This document shows, in pieces, positions 23,251-36,030 of a DNA stretch of 64,000 nt; within the stretch, counting starts at the first letter, position 1, and each line of letters opens with the position of its first letter. Position numbers and translations under genes: made by a program. The stretch is from Stichopus chloronotus. Taxonomy: Eukaryota > Echinodermata > Holothuroidea > Aspidochirotida > Stichopodidae. The notes under the pieces were generated by a model, which saw only the letters and a list, made by a program, of their open reading frames with translations, was not told the origin of the DNA and ran no database searches. The stretch covers positions 17,763,911 to 17,827,910 of the forward strand of contig CM037843.1 of NCBI GenBank assembly GCA_021234535.1, read 5' to 3'.

Positions 23251-26200
23251 CTAAGTTACTTTGGCATCGGGCTGATTTTGAAAATGGCAAGTTCGGATAA
23301 TACGCAGATTACGTTTTACTGCCTTGGGTTTCATTAAAGAAATTTCGATGTAAAAATAATAACTACGTTCGAATGTTTTGAATATTAATTTCAGACAGCA
23401 AAACAAAAATGAAAATGCCTCAGTTATCAAAACACTCTGTACAAAGCGACCAGAGAGACCAACTCTCGCGCCTTGTATATTAAATCGGATGACATTGTGT
23501 GGAATAAATATACAAAAATAGCAAATATTACTACATATAATAGTACTACAAAGTAAACGCTCTTGTTAAGTCACTCTTCTTCTTTTTTCAGTCATCCACA
23601 TTTGCAGTAAAAATCGCTTTAAATGATTGCCACGCCCTCTTTTTCTCCCTCCCCAGTATGAATATCATCGATATTGCGTGATAACCTTAATACTGAAAGA
23701 AATAGCAGGAAAAACATCAGGGTTTGTTGTACGTTTCATTTTATTTGAAATGAGTATGTTGTATAGGATAACTTAAATTACTATAATAATTTATTTTAGA
23801 TAAATACCGAAGTGTTTAGTCACATGCTCATTGTAATAATGTCGTTATTTGCTACGGTTGCGCAAACCTGGAACAAATTACGCAATCCCAAATGTTGATG
23901 TACAAAGAAACTACACAGAGAGTTATTTCAGGGCAGAAAAGGTTATCCGGAGAGGTGGGGGTGGGATCGTGGAGGGGGTTTATGGTGAATGTGAAAGTTG
24001 AGGTTATAATGTTATGGACTAGTGTGAAGAGGCAGGTATATAGGAGGGGCAGTTTAAATAACATTGGTATCGTTCCTATAATTGAATCACAATAATAATA
24101 TAATGAATGAACGAACTCTTTAAGTCTTTTTTGAAATATAATGGCAAACTTAAAAGACTTCAGAAACCACAATACGGCAGGTTAACTAAATATTAAAATA
24201 TAAAGACGAAAAAGGGGGGAATTAAAGGAAAAAAGAGGAGTTAAAAATGAACAAGCTTACCCTTTTTATCTGTCGTCTAAGGTTGACTTGAAGACTTGCA
24301 ATCTAGCTGATGTTGTTCCCTTGTATAATGGAGAATTTATTGTTACCATTTATTACGATAGTTCCTTTGAAAATTGAAATCCAAGAATCGCTCAAAGTAA
24401 TTATCAGTGACAGGATTTGATCATCACCTCGGTTGATAGTTTTGTTCTTTCTGTCGACTTCTCACAGCTGATGGTGATTGTATCATTGGCATATTTTTTT
24501 AGTCAGGTGGCTGTTTGTCTGCACCCACGCAAAAAATTCTGACCCTATACTACGATACCATGGTAGCATAATAGTAGTAGCAATATATACGTTAGTAGAG
24601 TAATACAACGTTACATGTACTATGTGAACGATATGTTAAACCTGCACACGATAGTAAATAGATATCTGTTACTAATGTAAGATAAATAAAAACAATAAAA
24701 TGAATTAAAATAACAAGAAGAAGCGACAAAAGTTGAATTCCCGCTTTAAAGTTTGATTCCGACTTTTAGTAGATAACGTAGGCTATAGCTTCACGAAAAG
24801 GCTGACCGTTGTCTCTGGATATCCGGTTAAAACATAAACAGCTTTACCGATAAATCACTGGTCGTACACAGTATATAAAATCCAATGAACTTTGGCCTAA
24901 GCTTGGATAATTACCAATGAAACACTTTGCAGCCTACATAGTCTGGTTGTTTCTTTGCATTGACGGGATTTATACGACAACAAGGGAGGGAGCTATATAA
25001 GTCAGTCAAGAAACGTGGAATAATGTCACCTTGTCAAGTTAGCCATGTATATTGCATTAAGGTTGAGTTTAATATTTCCGCGAGAAGCTTGTGCGTTATC
25101 ACCATAACGTAACGTAAGCGGCTAGTGGTCACATCAGCAAGGGAAAGATAAAACACTTAATGTTAAACAGGTTATACCTATATATCAACTGTTGGATATA
25201 TAGTGCCCACGGGCTTTTAATTTTATATTTACAATAAAAGTGAAATATCAAAAATTCTTACATATCAACGGAGGTAAATTTCAGGCAACGAAATTGTGAG
25301 CCGGAGGTTATTGGAAATATTCTACTTTAATGTGTTCATTACAATTTTATTGTAGAATGAGAGACCATTTCCATCAGCAAAATATATAAGAAAAATGAAC
25401 TTGAATAACATATGGGAAAATGTAATCCCTCACGGTTGAGACAGACTTCATTACCTTCATGTCCACAAGTTTGTAGTAGATGGCAAAGATGAGAAAGAAA
25501 AAGATTGGGAGTATAAAAAAAAATAGTGAGTTAGGCGATAAGACAGAGAGGTTGGAGAATGACAACTAGAAAAAAAAGAGAAAGGTCTTGATATCTGAAT
25601 GATTTTATACCAGCTGGTGCATTCTAATATAACTAAAAGAAAGGGTGAACGTCTGCGTCTTAAAGGTTTGACAAAATCATCGAATCTTGCTTAAGTAAAG
25701 TGTAGGGTACATTGCAATTTCAAATAAAACGAAATTGACAGTGAATTCAACGATGTAATACAGTTTGCAATATTCAAGTCAATTTAGTTCATATCCATTC
25801 CGTAAGATCAGAGAATTCTACGTTTCACCTTTTCATCAATTTGCGACAGCGTGTGCAGCATTTGTCAGAGTTTTCCCCAAAATGGATGCAGTTGTTTCCG
25901 AGGCACGAGAAATCATTTTTTTTTAAATATTTTTCGCAAACTTCCTTCCTACCTACCTTCAAGTATTTTCTGTTTATTGATGATAAATATCTACTTTACA
26001 TATTGAATGTGTTGATGCTGTGTATTTAGTGCATGGACACATGACAAATTTATCAATCATTTTATTTCGTCTTCTATATGAGATGAAAAGTCGATAAACT
26101 ATTTTATGTCTCAAGCAGCAACAGCAACTAAGCTACCGACGCATAACTGCAGGTTTATTGTGGCCTTTTTATTCAACACGAAGTAAAATGGTTAAATCAG

Positions 26201-27859
26201 AAAGATCTATTCGGATTAGTTTTCTACACAGTAGGTCATTTTTTTTTAAACTAAATGCAGAGTCATCCCTGCGACAGGTTTTTTTTTATTAAAAAAAATA
26301 CAATCTTATTCTAAACATAAATGATTTTTTCCTCAATCGTTATTTTCTCAAAGACTATATTTGAAGACAGAACAAAACGTAATTCAAACTTAACGTTTAA
26401 AATCATTAATGTACAACATTGGTAAATGATTGAAGGTCTGTAAACAAATCATATGAACACCAAAATGACTCAATTCTCGTTTATCTTTTTTTGATATATT
26501 TTTGTCTTTGCTACTTGTGCTTTAACACGGGACAGATTTATTACATGGCCACGTGACAATCGTTTGATAAATTTACCTTCTTCAGGTGGATTTGTCGCCC
26601 CTTTTCTCTCTCCTGAACAACGAAATGGAGTAATTAAGAATGAAACGCCGAGGAGGTGAATATTAGATTATTAGGTGAGTAATTTATTTTGCATTCCGTT
26701 GTCTCATGTGTATTGTTTGGTATACTAATTTCATTCTCGCTATTTGACAAAATAAATCAATGAGAGCGGATGCTAATTGCTTTCGTTTTATTTCGTTGGT
26801 TTTATAGATAATTGGTTTCTGTGATGCCTTAAAGATTTACTTTACTAAAAACATTTTTAAAATTCAGGTGGTAAAAAAAAACAAAGACCTATCATTTGTG
26901 AAAGCAAAAGATGCAAAGAAGAAAAGGAAGGTTTAATAGACCACAACCACAAAGCAAATTATTATCAAAGTATAAATTTGGTTTTTCCAAAACATAATTA
27001 ACCCTTTTTCACATCTCAGCCTAGGAGACGTGTACACCATGGAAGTAATTCCATGCATGTACTTAGAGTCTCCTCAATCTTTCTATTTGGCAACAAGGTA
27101 TAAATCACACGTTATCGGGGCATCCGGTTTGCCACGGAGGGACGGTTGGGAACTTTCAACGGAAATCTTTAACATTTTACGTAATTCCTGCAACTACCAA
27201 TTCATCTCAGAGTTTGATGACGTCAGAAGAACAAAAGTAAACTATTTGTCTGTCTGTATCATTGTTGCTTTTAGCTATCCCGGAGAAAGAGGTCTTCAGT
27301 ATATCGAAGATTATCGAACATTATTTCATGTTTGTATTTATTCATAATTTTAACGAAACAAGAAGGGGCAACAAAATGCCAGCTAAATGATTATCTCTGA
27401 TTTCATGTACAGAATTGGCTTTTCGTCTTTTTGGTGCTAATCTGTGTGTAACGCTAAGTTTTCAAACACTGAGTTAACACCCAATGTTTTTTTTATGGAA
27501 CAGTGTACACACTAGGAATGACAAAGCGAATGATACTACTAAGAGAAACAGATGGCGCAATGCAGAAAATCGTACACAGTTATCTACTGAAGATGCATAC
27601 ACACAGATAGGTAACGTACAGTATACATACCCGTCTAATGTTACGGTAATATAATATTAGGTGACATGTGACGGTGACATGAAGTTACCTTGACAGTACA
27701 ATTTTACATTTTGTTGAGACTATTCTTGATTTAAAGTAAACTTCAAATATTCTTCGCACTGCTAAATTGACATAGACCGAAGTTCGATTTAAACATTGCC
27801 TAAAAGCTCTTTTTTCAAGATAGTCTTGTTTTGATGAAATATCTATAACAACAAGTAAA

Positions 27860-28195
27860 CATTTTGCCGTCAATCGGATGTCGGTTTTGGTCCAATTGGT
27901 AGGATTAAAGTCGGGCACTGATTGACGGTTACGGCGTCCGACGTCGTTCTACAGAGGACCCTTTTTGCGACTGAAAACCGACGTCAGATGGAGATCTGAA
28001 AATATTAGTCCTTTTCCTGACGTCGGAGTGACCTTAAACAGACCTTACGCCCTCGGCCCAAATGACGTAATATGGTCGTCTTTTTTTTTTTTTTGCTAGT
28101 CGATCCAACGTCGAACGGCTTTACAAACCCAGCGGATGTCGAACCGGCATACACGCCGTCTTAAAATCGACGTCGAAATGTCGGCAAAATGTTTA
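27860..28195. repeat. GACGTC-rich degenerate repeat segment
   Basis: CGACGTC or TGACGTC occurs at about 27940, 27981, 28019 and 28170, with related ATGTCGGTTTT, AACGTCGAAC and GATGTCGAACC words between, in an otherwise CpG-poor background. It resembles a worn tandem or mobile repeat; family unknown. Confidence 0.45.
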
Positions 28196-29399
28196 CACTA
28201 CAGAAATCAAATAATATTTGCTATAGTGACATGAACAATTTACTTGCTTCCAATCTGCAATAAATTGTGTACACGACGTACGGAATCACCTGACATGTAA
28301 TTATGACTTTTTATCTACAATGTATGTCATTAATATTTATTCTACAAAGGAATTTTGTGATATCTTAGTTACGAATACTTTGGAAAACCACTCTGTGCGT
28401 GCTAACAAACTTCGTAATAATAGACATCAGGTTTACCTTCCAAAATTTTGTTAATTGATATATATTCCTCTGCAAATAACCAGACTTAACTATTTAATGA
28501 CATTGAAGAATGTCCCTCACAGAGGATGTATTTCTAATATGCTAGCATTCATCACCCCACACATAAATTCATATTGATATTCCTATATCGTTAAGAATAA
28601 TAACTGTTCCAAGTCCATCCTTGTATTTAATTGATTCAACATTGTTAAAGTGTTATGTACAAACGCTATGGTAATAAATAGACCTTAAGCAGCGTTATGA
28701 TGAGTAACACAGCTGATATTTTTGGATGAACCAAAATATAATCAGCTGAGTAGGCTATCTCATCTGGGTGACTTATCAAAACAACAGCAACGTTCCAATT
28801 TAGGAAAGCGATTAAGTCATACTGTCAGATCAGAATGAAATACCGCTCTTAAATGCGTTTTTATGGTCACCATGACAATATGTAACGAAATAATAGCTTT
28901 TTATTTTGAGCAACCTCATTACAGTGATATGGTTCCCTTTCACATGAGATTTTGCGTCATTATTTACGAATAACTTAATTACATCTACCCAAAGCTTTTT
29001 GATAAAAGATTATTTATCACTGCAGAAGGTGAAAAGTGCGACTAAAATGGAATCTCTACTCTTGAAAATAATCTAAAGACCTATATACATGGCAAAGTTT
29101 TTTTTTTTTTTTTATGCCACCCGAACCTAACATAAATTTACACATACTGTACTGTATTTACCATGTGTTGAGCTACAATAGAGAACTTTACATAACGGGA
29201 TGTACATTGCTTCAATGTTGTCCATTGCCTCATAATGATGGATGGGGAGATGGTTGGTTATTAAGGGAAACGCTATTTGTATTTCACAATCCCATTCAAC
29301 ACTTCACTACGTATCCCATGGAAATTTATTTTATTCTCTGTTTTGTGTATGACAGAGACGCAACATATACACGCTAAATTTCAACACACACGCTAATAG

Positions 29400-29450
29400 T
29401 GGCGAGGGCGCTACAGAGAAGCACCCCTCGAGAAGGGCGCTTCACTGTAT
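29400..29450. repeat. GC-rich imperfect palindrome
   Basis: GAAGCACCCCTCG and the following AGAAGGGCGCTTC pair imperfectly to form a stem of about 12 bp, near GGCGAGGGCGC. No function can be assigned. Confidence 0.4.
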
Positions 29451-31329
29451 CTCTGTGACGTCACACGAAGGGGGGTCTACTACGAAAAAAGGATGATGGA
29501 GTGGTTACCTTTTTTTTTTTGCAACAACCAAATGTGTTGAATTGTTTTTGATGTGATTTACTGTTTTATTACATCGATGAAAATGTAATCCCCGTGTAAT
29601 CGACTTAGAGTTTGAGCAGCTTAATTGAAGTTGGTAAAAAAAAAAAACACTTGCTGGGTTATTTATATTTCCAAGAATAGATTTGAGTATTATTGGCTAC
29701 ATTAACCGATTTTGCAGTCGATTGGATTTTACTGTATTTTTGCTATTATCGTGACACAATGTAGTAAAAAAGTGAAATAAAGAAGTTACAGATCGGACGA
29801 GTTTGTCGGTTCAAGAGGTATCGAGTTCATTGGGCTCGTAGAATTATGCCTGATAATGAAACTTCTCTGCTCCCCAAGCGTAATATTTGATCAGTTCTTA
29901 TAAGGTTTCTTTCATATATCTGTAACCTCTAAATTTAGAAGTCAAAACATATATGTGAATTCCTTCATGTGAGTTTTCCTTTTCGTTTCGGTGATTTAAA
30001 GTTATGTCATTAGCAAAACTGTAAACACGAACAAATTTACTCCCAAATCAAGTTGTAAACACGATTGGAACTGTTTATTAGGATCTCCCAAACAGGATAT
30101 TGATAAACGACGGGGTGATTTAAATATGCATCATAGTTTGGTTAAAAGACCAGAAAGATCTCTTCTAGATTAGCTATGAAAGCCTGGAATTACCAGGACA
30201 TGCTGAAAAAGTTACAACGTTCAAGAACCTTTCAAAATGTTTAGATATGTTGAAATTTATGTCAATAGGCTAATTCACGAACTGAGAGTTTTTGAAAAAC
30301 AGCTATTATATCTATTGTAATTAACATATGGATTTACGAAAGCATCCATTATGTTTTCAAAGCAGCATGTCTATATTTAGAAGTATCAATAACGGATAGA
30401 AGACCAGTTTGTTTACTTTCACTGCTCTAGTGTTTAATATACAAAGCAAATGAGATTCACGTCAAAAGGTAGAAAAAAATCGATAAGAGGAAGGTTGGAT
30501 ATTTCAGCGATGATAAACTAAGAAAAAATGAAGCAGTTATGGAGAAGAAATCACATGACTGGGTGACCCAAATCAATTATATTGTTATTGATAGATTCCT
30601 TATAACTTATTCGGAGAATTGTTAATTCTGGCATTTAGGGAGCTGCTGCAGATATATTGCTTGATATGCAACACAATCAGATACTTTCAAATACTTTCGA
30701 ACTCTCTGTGCAATTTGACATTCGGGGGAAAAAATTATCGATTGAGCAGTCTTACGTCTAACAAAACCAATCTTACGCTCTATAGAGTATACCCAGCAGT
30801 ATCCAACAGAGTATATCCAACAGTCAACTTCCTCGATTTAAAGCACTCCCAAACACTTCCATCTGGATAATACATTTTTTTTGTCCATATAGTTCTATAT
30901 GATTTTTTTCTTCGTGTATTTTTATTTTCATATAAAAATGCACGAATATGGAATAAAGGAAAAACAAGCGAATACCTTCAGAGTTGTCATATTTCTATAG
31001 CTCGGACTGATGACCAGTGCATCATCAGGGAAATGCATGGAAACAATGATTTCAATCAGTTATTTACAGATACGAAATGCTGCTACACAAAGGGGGGGGG
31101 GGGGCAAGGCCAAATACAAAAACAAGTTTTAGGAAAACTTAAGACTATTATTTTTACTTGTGAACACTGTACTAAGTAAACAGAAGACACAGAGTAACAA
31201 TAAGCAATGAATCAAGTTGTAGAATGGAGATTAAATCCAACTCCAAGTTGTAACTCGTGATTAGCTTTTAAAATTGTTCGTAAGAAGACTTTATCCAATC
31301 TTACGCCTGTGCAACTGCGATTAATTTCC

Positions 31330-31450
31330 AATAACCTTGCCGTGGTAGTGCTCACAATCAGAAAGGCAACTACTCTCGTTGGTAACCTCAGGTGACCTCA
31401 AATGACCTTTGACCTCCACCAAAATGGAGATGCAAAAAACTGCTTTCTGA
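31330..31450 (-). repeat. Single copy of the AGGTCA-rich dispersed repeat
   Basis: Contains TGACCTTTGACCT (31403-31415) within GGTGACCTCAAATGACCTTT, the reverse complement of the AGGTCAAAGGTCA core of the array at 49501-50215. Confidence 0.6.
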
Positions 31451-32094
31451 TTGCCAAAGGAATCCTATTATTTCAATAGGTGACATTGACCAGCTCGTGG
31501 CACCGAGAAAGCTTCACGTTGGTACTTGAAGATTGTTCAACTGTGGTTGTTCGTAGATATTTTGTGAACTTAGACTTCCATGTTTTATTCTATAGCAACT
31601 TTACTACTTACCATACGAGATCTGTCCCACATGAATTGTGCAATAATTAACGTAAAGGCTTGTAATACGAATAACTAAAAAAATAACGAATAACTATTAC
31701 TCTCTTTGTGTTGTTATGGTTTATAATGTCATCGAAGGAAATTTTTCCTATGGTAGGCCGATATTTTGGTAAACTTACAACAACAAAAAATATTTTGGTA
31801 AATGCATGGTAAACTGGTCGTTTGCAGGGTAAATGATGATAATTATAATTCATCCACCTGAGTCTATAAGTAAAATGATTATTTACATATCAATAGCCTA
31901 TAATATAGAAACAAAGCCGGTGCATGTTACATGTGTTATGTAAATTCAGCTTTCTTGAGACAGTGATCAGACAGAAAATCTGCAGACACCTTTGAGTCTT
32001 TGCTGGTCTACAAATCAACATTATAAGACATTTTGTGGTTGAGACGGAAAAGCTTAAAAATATCAAGATAACAAGTCCAAGATGGGACATACAA

Positions 32095-32215
32095 CAGCAA
32101 AAGACAGCTGGGTCTCAATCTGGACAATCTGGGTTCCAATTATCCCATCTGAGCTCCGTTGGTGACCCATCTGGATCCCATATGTCAGCCCAGTTGTACC
32201 CATCATGCCAAGTTT
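32095..32215. repeat. CCCATCTGG-type dispersed repeat
   Basis: Words AGCTGGGTCTCAATCTGG, CCCATCTGAG, GACCCATCTGGATCCC and CATATG recur here, and again as GACCCCTGTGG, CCCAGATGGG and GTCGCATATGGG at 46500-46640. A low-complexity, worn dispersed repeat. Confidence 0.4.
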
Positions 32216-32746
32216 AAGCTAAAATATGAATAAAGAAAAAGTCAGTGAAAGTCAATTTCCGCGGAATATGTAATAGTCACCACAAAATAACATTGTTAAA
32301 GTCCCCCACTTTTGTATAGATGGATATTTATTTTCATTCCCAATTGGTCTATTTGATTTCAATTAACGGTCATTGACTGCTATGCTTTCTTGAAGAGTTT
32401 TAATTTTGTCGGGCCAACAAAATTGTTGAGACGATTTTCACATTCACATATCTGGAAGGTGCAGTGCATAGTTCTCTTTCAGATTTTGTGATATGTGATC
32501 TTTTCCCTCTACCCTGTCTTCCCTGAAACACTGCAGAAGAACAAAGGTAACTGACTAGGCGATTATAGTGCAACTCGTATTCCAGCTTAAAGTGCAAATG
32601 AACTTGTTAATCAGCTTCTTGATATAGGTAGCCATGATGTATTCGCAATGTGATGACATGAACTGAATGAAAGAAATGAAAAAGGAAACAGAAACCCGTC
32701 GAAAAGAAACAACCCATAACAAGATCCATAACACCTTTCTTTCATT

Positions 32747-33045
32747 TTACTGTCACGCATCAGATGTTCTTTCCAGCGTGTGTATCATAGAAATGAATAG
32801 TAAGTTTTTCGAAATGATTAGCGTAGACAAAAAATAATACGTTTACTTAACTTTAAAATCTGCTAGCGTCAACAATTAAGGACTATCCATCATCTTACTG
32901 TCACGCATCAGCTATACTTTCCAGCGTGTGTCTCACAGAAATGAATAGTTAATCCTTTTTCGAAATGATTGGGGTAGACAAAACGTAACACTTTTAATTA
33001 TCTTTAAAACCTACTTTCGTCAACAATTAAGGGCTATCCATTATG
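32747..33045 (+). repeat. 148-bp direct tandem duplication upstream of receptor copy 1
   Basis: Unit 1 begins TTACTGTCACGCATCAG at 32747 and unit 2 with the same word at 32895. Both then carry CCAGCGTGTGT, AGAAATGAATAGT, TTTCGAAATGATT, GTAGACAAAA and GTCAACAATTAAGG in the same order with scattered substitutions. It ends about 340 bases before the splice acceptor of copy 1. Confidence 0.85.
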
Positions 33046-33384
33046 AAACCCCACTACTAACTCATGACAGAATGCACGAAAAATTGAGAGAGACTTAAAG
33101 TAAGCCATATGACCAAGAGTACTGTGTTATAGCCGATAATTTGCGTTACAGTTGCGAGTCTGTAGACTGTAAGCTGAAGCCTTTGCTTTCTCGGTTTGTC
33201 ACCGAGTGCTTTTGAAATCACTTCGATAATATGGGATCTGGGATATTACGTGGAGGGATAACAAATTAATGTGTTTGAATGTTTCGTATTTCTTGCAATA
33301 CATTCAAGTAAGGCTTTCGTGGTCGCTGTTTGAGGTACCTGTGACATGTTACCATTTTCGTTGTGTTTTGGGGAGTTACATCAG

Positions 33385-33831
33385 CCAGAAATAACATGGA
33401 CAAAAATGCTGGCATTGCTGATGGTGAGTGTGTCTGTTGGTGCTGTATATAGTCACGATGTCTGCAACAAATTCCATCAACCTATTCAAGATAAATTCAT
33501 CACTGTTGGATACGACGAGGTATTAACCTGTGAAATTCGTGGCCTATCATGTCAGTTTGGTACCTGGAGTCTACCAAATATTCACACGGATCGCTCCCTT
33601 ACACTGACCCAAGATAACTGTATGGCATGCGGTCAACATTTCACAGTGTTTAACAACCAAACTGCGAGTTACCTGTACATTAAAAACTTCACTTCAGAGC
33701 TCAGTGGTCTGTACATGTGTATCAGTGAATCCTGCGCTGGTGGAATAAATGACTCACCGACGGAGTGCTTCAATGTTACCGCGATAGAATTGCCTCAATG
33801 TCCCTTGAGTGTGCAGGTAAACGAAGACGAG
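33385..33831 (+). CDS. Copy 1 exon 1 (signal peptide and Ig-like domain)
   Basis: Begins after ACATCAG; the first ATG (33395) is out of frame and the coding ATG is 33406. Ends VNEDE before GTAAGT at 33832. If intron 1 were retained, a stop comes after VSVQ, giving a secreted one-domain form. Confidence 0.7.
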
Positions 33832-35475
33832 GTAAGTGTGCAATGACCTTAGTTAAAGTACATGTACGATGAAAAACATGTTTTGGAGTATTGACCAAAT
33901 TAATCATTGAAATATTAAAAATGATTAATTTCGGTCACAATCCATCAAACATTGACCAATTTATAAACACATTCTATTTTATAATTGCATCATGAAAAAA
34001 ATAACACAAGTCAAATATTCAAATTTTTAACTTCTAGGGAGGGACTCACATGATATATCTTACGTTATCCTTTCTTTACCTCACTTTTTTCGAGGACAAT
34101 TTCGTAAGAGTTATATAGCTTTGATTTTTGAAGCATTTATTACCTTCTTTAAAAATACCGGTATCACCTACCGATGTGACAACTTCCAGTAATTTATCAA
34201 TTAAAAGATAAAATATGTATAGGCTCAACAAAAGAAGTAATGACACCGTGCACTGTACTCGACACAATTGGTTTTGCATTTCATAAAACGTATGTTGAAG
34301 AGACATATCTCAAAAACGGTGATAGATGTAAATACACTTCCAACAGATCATCATTTACTAGAAAACTTCTGGACGGAGCCAGCTCTTTCCTAGATGCATG
34401 TTACTTGATCTTTAAGGAAGAAGAAATTCTATAAATGGGTACCAACTTTAAGGGATACGTGGTGCGGTTAGCATGCGTTAAGTTGCAATGAACTTGGAAG
34501 TGCCGTTATGACTTCAGCCTGGATAAGGTTTAGTGCACCCTATATACGCTAACACGGTCCGAGTATATAATATAGTGGGGTGATTAATATCACCTGTATC
34601 TTCTCACTAGTAAGGGTCTTCCTTAGTTGTGGGGCGCGTTTTATATACTGTGAGTGAACAACGCTATCAATATTCTTCGGCAACCTATTGCAACAACTTG
34701 CATCTGAGTACCAGTAAGTAAAGTAAATTAAGTACAGAATCCGTCTTGCCTAAGACCTAACATATGACATATCAAAAGTCATTGGAATCTCTTGATTTGT
34801 CACTGTTTTTGTCATAGAAAGTCCTCTGTAAGATCCCTAGATGGCATTCCCTTCTTTTACAGGTTTATACCTTTTCTGAAGGTTCACATAGTTTCATTGT
34901 CCAAGTTGGATTCAAGTTGAGTTTCAAGTGTCTCAACGGAGCTAAAGTGAGAATCAAATGTCCTAGTAACGTGGGTACGTATACCATTCCTGCTCCGTTA
35001 ACAAACTTAAGTCAATAGCTGAAATGATCATGTCAACTATTTTTTTTCATCAGTGAATGGACCCTTCTATTGACTGATTATTTCTTCAGCAACGGACAAC
35101 GCTCTCAAGGTGTCATTTAATCACAGCGACTGTAGAATAAGATGTAACGTGCCCTTCTACAATGATTTCTGTAGGACTGATCTTTACCTTGACGTCAGAA
35201 ATCAAACTACACCTGTGACGTCATCAGGTCCAACACTATTAGAGATGACAGATAGGTCTTCGTCGGTGGATAGGGAATCACTCTTAGAGACTCATCCAGC
35301 GTTCTTTTTCGTATATGGTTTACTTGCGGTGTTTCTACTTATCGTAATGGTATTATCAACAACCGCTTGCCTTAAATCAAGGAATGGTGCAGATGTTGAG
35401 CAGACGGATTCCGCTGTGCAGAGTTCTGAACCATTTTATGCAAAAATATTGAAAGTTGAGAGTAATGCTCTCTGA
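33406..35475 (+). CDS. Ig-like single-pass membrane receptor, copy 1 (intact, three coding exons)
   Basis: Family not recognised by name. Coding exons 33406-33831, 34863-34974 and 35090-35475 join in phases 0 and 1 to 307 residues. Signal peptide about 1-16. Ig-like domain about 19-127: B-strand Cys42, Trp54 a dozen residues on, then YIKNFTSELSGLYMC with F-strand Cys105; extra cysteines at 20, 49, 72, 75, 110 and 121 suggest added disulfides. Sequons NQT, NFT and NVT. Residues 132-215 form a six-cysteine membrane-proximal module without Ig hallmarks. Helix about 250-274, then KSR and a tail of about 30 residues with YAKI at 296. Donors GTAAGT and GTACGT, acceptors TTTTACAG and TTCTTCAG. An upstream ATG at 33346 lies before the likely 5'-UTR acceptor (ACATCAG ending 33384), so 33406 is preferred. 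Probable cell-surface recognition receptor, by architecture only. Confidence 0.75.
34863..34974 (+). CDS. Copy 1 exon 2 (first part of six-Cys module)
   Basis: 112 bases, opening VYTFSEGSHSF and including KLSFKC and RIKC. Flanked by CTTCTTTTACAG and GTACGT. Equivalent exons occur in copies 2, 3 and 3b. Confidence 0.75.
35090..35475 (+). CDS. Copy 1 exon 3 (second part of six-Cys module, helix, tail)
   Basis: Starts after TTTCTTCAG in phase 1 and includes NHSDCRIRC, a Ser/Thr-rich stalk, the hydrophobic segment FFFVYGLLAVFLLIVMVL and the tail ending YAKILKVESNAL. Stop at 35473-35475. Confidence 0.75.
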
Positions 35476-35639
35476 GCTCTAGATAGATTGAATATTATGA
35501 CAACCGATACATTAACAGCAGATGGTTAAAGCTCATGCACATCAAGATTGTAAGTTTACCTCTGCGATATATAGTAAAATGCTACGGTGGTGTATTAATA
35601 ACCGTTTGGAGAACGTTACCGCAATGCCAACTTGTAGGT

Positions 35640-36030
35640 GTGTAAGACTGTGCTTACTGGCTGAAATGCCAGATAAAGTAATCAGTGGTTATTCTGCACA
35701 ACCAGCTAGTAACCAGCTGCGATCAACAAATGGCTAGGGGAATTGTTCAGCTACGACTGGACTGGTAAAGTATAGTCACAGCAGCTGTGTAGCCATGGCA
35801 GCAATCTTGCATCTATTCAGCAAAAACTTTGTTAGTCACCAACAGCTGATTAGTCAGTTGTGGTTCGCATAGCCAACGATGGTTGGTTTGGTCAGAAATA
35901 GTGAAATAAGTCAGCTAATGCTGAATTTGTCTGTAATGTTTTTTTTTTCTTTTTATCAGCAGTAGAAAACATGTTGTCAGCAACAGTTGATGAAATTACT
36001 AATGGTTGGAAAAGTTAGCAAAGTCCTGTC
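35640..36030 (+). repeat. 3'-flank degenerate repeat of receptor copy 1
   Basis: Loosely repeated words of about 20 bases around GTCAGCAATGGTTGG (for example ATTAGTCAGTTGTGGTT, CCAACGATGGTTGGTTTGG and TACTAATGGTTGG) fill the probable 3' UTR. Related words follow copies 2, 3 and 3b. A possible AATAAA lies at 36375-36380. Confidence 0.5.

Larger units (their letters stand above)
19200..32740. other. Long gene-poor interval
   Basis: I found no coding exon with homology or paired splice sites. Contents noted separately: CRE/CCAAT patch (23119-23250), GACGTC-rich segment (27860-28195), GC-rich palindrome (29400-29450), one dispersed-repeat copy (31330-31450) and a CCCATCTGG-type repeat (32095-32215). 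Poly-G runs occur at 19642-19659 and 31091-31104. Confidence 0.45.

Noticed and set aside
27030..27347. 105-codon plus-strand frame
   Set aside because: No motif, no splice pairing; the length is possible by chance in 64 kb.
33346..33405. Upstream in-frame ATG giving copy 1 a 20-residue longer N-terminus
   Set aside because: It lies before the ACATCAG acceptor that corresponds to acceptors just before the ATG of copies 2 and 3, and it adds a charged stretch ahead of the signal peptide.
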